Below, one piece after another: positions 14,857-16,465 of a stretch of DNA of 16,465 nucleotides. Source of the stretch: Planctomycetota bacterium (GTDB taxonomy: Bacteria; Planctomycetota; Phycisphaerae; UBA1845; PWPN01); the NCBI GenBank assembly GCA_016209665.1, contig JACQVT010000466.1:1-16465 (forward strand), written 5' to 3'. The notes under the pieces are model-generated. The model ran no database searches. It worked only from the letters and a program-made list of their open reading frames with translations, and had not been told where the DNA came from. The translations under genes were made by a program, and so were the position numbers. Within the stretch, counting starts at the first letter, position 1, and each line of letters opens with the position of its first letter.

Positions 14857-14861
14857 CCCCT
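14857..14861 (-). promoter_or_regulatory. Ribosome binding site AGGGG for the VWA gene
   Basis: Minus-strand AGGGG lies 7 bases before the ATG at 14849 and touches the edge of the 26-bp repeat array. It supports 14849 over the downstream in-frame ATGs. Confidence 0.5.
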
Positions 14862-14975
14862 GGCCCAGCCGCCGTGGTCCAGCCGCCCTCAGCCCGTCCG
14901 TGGCCCAGCCGCCCTCAGCCCGCCCGTGGCCCAGCCGCCCTCAGCCCGCCCGTGGCCCAGCCGCCCTCGGCTGGG
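14861..14975. repeat. 26-bp tandem repeat array at the junction of two operon genes
   Basis: Units beginning GTGG start at 14874, 14900, 14926 and 14952, an exact 26-base period, with a partial unit at 14861-14873. The unit core is CCCAGCCGCCCTCAGCCC. The last copy differs and becomes a perfect hairpin, CCCAGCCG / CGGCTGGG with loop CCCT (14956-14975). The array fills the gap between the BatA-like gene and the VWA gene and runs into the 3' end of the former, supplying its TGA stop at 14941-14943. Confidence 0.85.
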
Positions 14976-16465
14976 AGGTCTGGGGTTGGCGGCGAAACAC
15001 AGCGGAGGGCCGCTGTGCCACAAAGAACGCCCGGCGCCAGTTCTTGTCCGCGCCGAACCACCACGCCAGTCCCTGCTCGACCATCAGCACCAGCACGAGT
15101 ACGGCCAGCAGCGCCGGCCACAGTTCCTGGCGGGCCTCGGCCCGCGTGAACTCGGCGAGCGATTCGGCCGGCAGGTAAGTCGTCCGCAGGTCTCCCATCG
15201 ACGCCAACAAGGATGGACGGTCCGCCCGCCGCAGGTCGGACTCTCGGGTATCGAGGTTCACCGCCACCTGCCGCACCTGTCGTTCGACCCCGAGGCTCTC
15301 GACGGGCGGCTCGCCGCTGGTCCGGCGCAGCTCGAACTGATACAGCCCAGGCAGCGAGGTGTCCGGCCACTCGACCACCGTCCGGCCGTCGTGCACCCGC
15401 GTGCGGGCGTCCAGACGGATCGACGGGGCGCTGGGAAACGTCGGCAGCTTGAGCACGGCCGTCGGCTCGAACCGCGCCGGGTCCAGGACCAGTTCGATCG
15501 GCTCGCCGACCGACGACTCGTGCCCTCCATCCGAAGGCCGGGCCGCGTACTGCATCAGCTCCATCATCAGCACCACGAAGATGGGCTGGTCCGGCAGGTT
15601 GTTCCATTCCTTGTCCGCCGTGGTCGTGAACATCAAGACGCGGCCACGGCCGAACGTGCCTTCGATCACCATCGGCGAATGGTCGGAATCAGCCAGCCGC
15701 AGCAGCACCCGGGCCGGGCCGCGGTCCGCCGGCTGTGACGAGGTCGTCGGCCATGCGGCTGAGTTGCCGGGCGTCGGAGCCGAGGCCTCGTTCGCGGGTT
15801 CGTCCGGTGCGCTCGCCGCGGCCGGGCCGGGCAGTTCGGCCTTGAACCACTGCCAGACGAGCACGTTTCCCAGCAGCGGGGCCGCCGCGCTGGCGAACTT
15901 GCCGATCACCGGAACATCCGCCAAGGCGGGCGCCGGCGGATAGCCCGGATGCTGCGCCGGCGCCGTCATCTGATCGCCCAGCATCGCCGGCAAGATGCCG
16001 ACCCCGTCGCGCCACAGCAGCCGGTTGTACACCCCGGCATCGACCTGGTCGCCCAGGAAAAACACGACCCCGCCACCGCCGCTCGCGTACCGCTCGAGCC
16101 GCAGCCGCACCTCGTCGGTTACGCGGTTCACGTTGAGCAGCAGCACCGCGTGATATTCAGACAGATCCACGGTTTCCAGCTCGCTCTCGTGGATGATCGT
16201 CGTTTCGTTGCCGCTGAATTCCGGCCCCTCGGGGCGCAGCGCGACGTTGAGCAGAAACACCTCGTCCTGGTACGGGTCGGCCGATGGCTCGCCGTCGACC
16301 AGCAGCAACCGCAGCGCCCGCTCGACCGGCACCGCACACGAGCGCGCGTTGTCCGCCGCCAGCATATCCGGCTCGATCTCGGCACTCAGCCGCTGCGAGC
16401 CCTCCTGGGCGAACGTGAACTCGATCGGCACGTCGGCGGTCTGGTTCGGGGCCAGCGTGGGCACC
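14941..16465 (-). CDS. BatA/VWA-type membrane protein, C-terminal part (5' end beyond window)
   Basis: The frame is open to the right edge, so the N-terminus (usually two membrane helices and often a VWA domain) is not visible. About 507 residues are seen: a beta-rich end (VPIEFTFAQEGSQRLSAEI), then a glutamine-amidotransferase-like region starting ALRLLLVDGEPSADPYQDEV (about 50-69), containing YHAVLLLNVNRV and a glycine-rich YASGGGGVVFFLGDQV (about 127-142). A Pro/Ala/Ser-rich loop follows (about 214-250), then GRGRVLMFTTTADKEWNNLP, a further beta-rich region, and a transmembrane helix (WPALLAVLVLVLMVEQGLAWW, about 461-481). The last 25 or so residues, AQRPSAV onward, are encoded by repeats and are probably not ancestral. 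It is the first visible gene of the operon, 91 bases before the VWA gene. Confidence 0.8.
   Translation of the reverse strand, partial: VPTLAPNQTADVPIEFTFAQEGSQRLSAEIEPDMLAADNARSCAVPVERALRLLLVDGEPSADPYQDEVFLLNVALRPEGPEFSGNETTIIHESELETVDLSEYHAVLLLNVNRVTDEVRLRLERYASGGGGVVFFLGDQVDAGVYNRLLWRDGVGILPAMLGDQMTAPAQHPGYPPAPALADVPVIGKFASAAAPLLGNVLVWQWFKAELPGPAAASAPDEPANEASAPTPGNSAAWPTTSSQPADRGPARVLLRLADSDHSPMVIEGTFGRGRVLMFTTTADKEWNNLPDQPIFVVLMMELMQYAARPSDGGHESSVGEPIELVLDPARFEPTAVLKLPTFPSAPSIRLDARTRVHDGRTVVEWPDTSLPGLYQFELRRTSGEPPVESLGVERQVRQVAVNLDTRESDLRRADRPSLLASMGDLRTTYLPAESLAEFTRAEARQELWPALLAVLVLVLMVEQGLAWWFGADKNWRRAFFVAQRPSAVFRRQPQTSQPRAAGPRAG
14998..15017. repeat. Hairpin of the CCCT-loop type inside the 3' end of the BatA-like gene
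   Basis: A perfect 8-bp stem CACAGCGG / CCGCTGTG around loop AGGG (CCCT on the minus strand). It lies 22 bases from the hairpin at 14956-14975, which carries CCCT on the plus strand, so the two form an inverted pair within the coding sequence for the protein's last residues. Confidence 0.7.

Noticed and set aside
14861..14975. CRISPR array
   Set aside because: The 26-bp units are contiguous with no unique spacers; the 47-bp array at 12203 likewise repeats its whole period, and no cas-like gene is present.

Overview
The window is GC-rich (roughly two thirds G+C, with G/C at most third codon positions). It most likely comes from a planctomycete, plausibly of the Phycisphaerae type. This is inferred from three things: a large operon of VWA, DUF4175-like and coiled-coil envelope proteins, an NPCBM-domain protein, and many short palindromic repeats, some of them inside reading frames. 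I ran no database search.

Left part (1-1758, + strand): the 3' end of trmB (tRNA m7G46 methyltransferase), then an orphan membrane histidine kinase. The kinase converges on the long minus-strand operon. The 129-base gap between them holds a long imperfect palindrome and a terminator-like hairpin.

Right part (1888-16465, - strand): one apparent operon running right to left, which continues past the right edge. In transcription order it encodes: the C-terminal part of a BatA-like membrane protein (14941-16465); a VWA-domain membrane protein whose frame is cut by one in-frame TAG (12354-14849, two ORFs); a DUF4175-like membrane protein (10021-12189); an exported coiled-coil protein (8014-10011); an exported helical-repeat protein with a DnaJ-like CxxCxGxG cysteine cluster (6819-8012); an NPCBM carbohydrate-binding-type protein (5505-6800); a tandem HtrA protein with one intact and one dead protease domain (3336-5498); and a third HtrA-like protein whose catalytic triad is wholly replaced (1888-3339). 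Gaps are short or overlapping. Nearly every product has a signal peptide or membrane anchor, so together they look like an envelope-located assembly. The MoxR ATPase and DUF58 protein that usually accompany such VWA genes would be expected just beyond the right edge (inference).

The points most worth following are: the terminal block of one active and two pseudo-protease folds next to a glycan-binding-type protein; the amber codon in the VWA gene; and at least five families of palindromic repeats placed at gene boundaries or inside genes. The repeats include a nested 148-bp palindrome lying between the well-supported start codon and the signal peptide of the pseudoprotease, and two hairpin families with unrelated outer stems that share one core.
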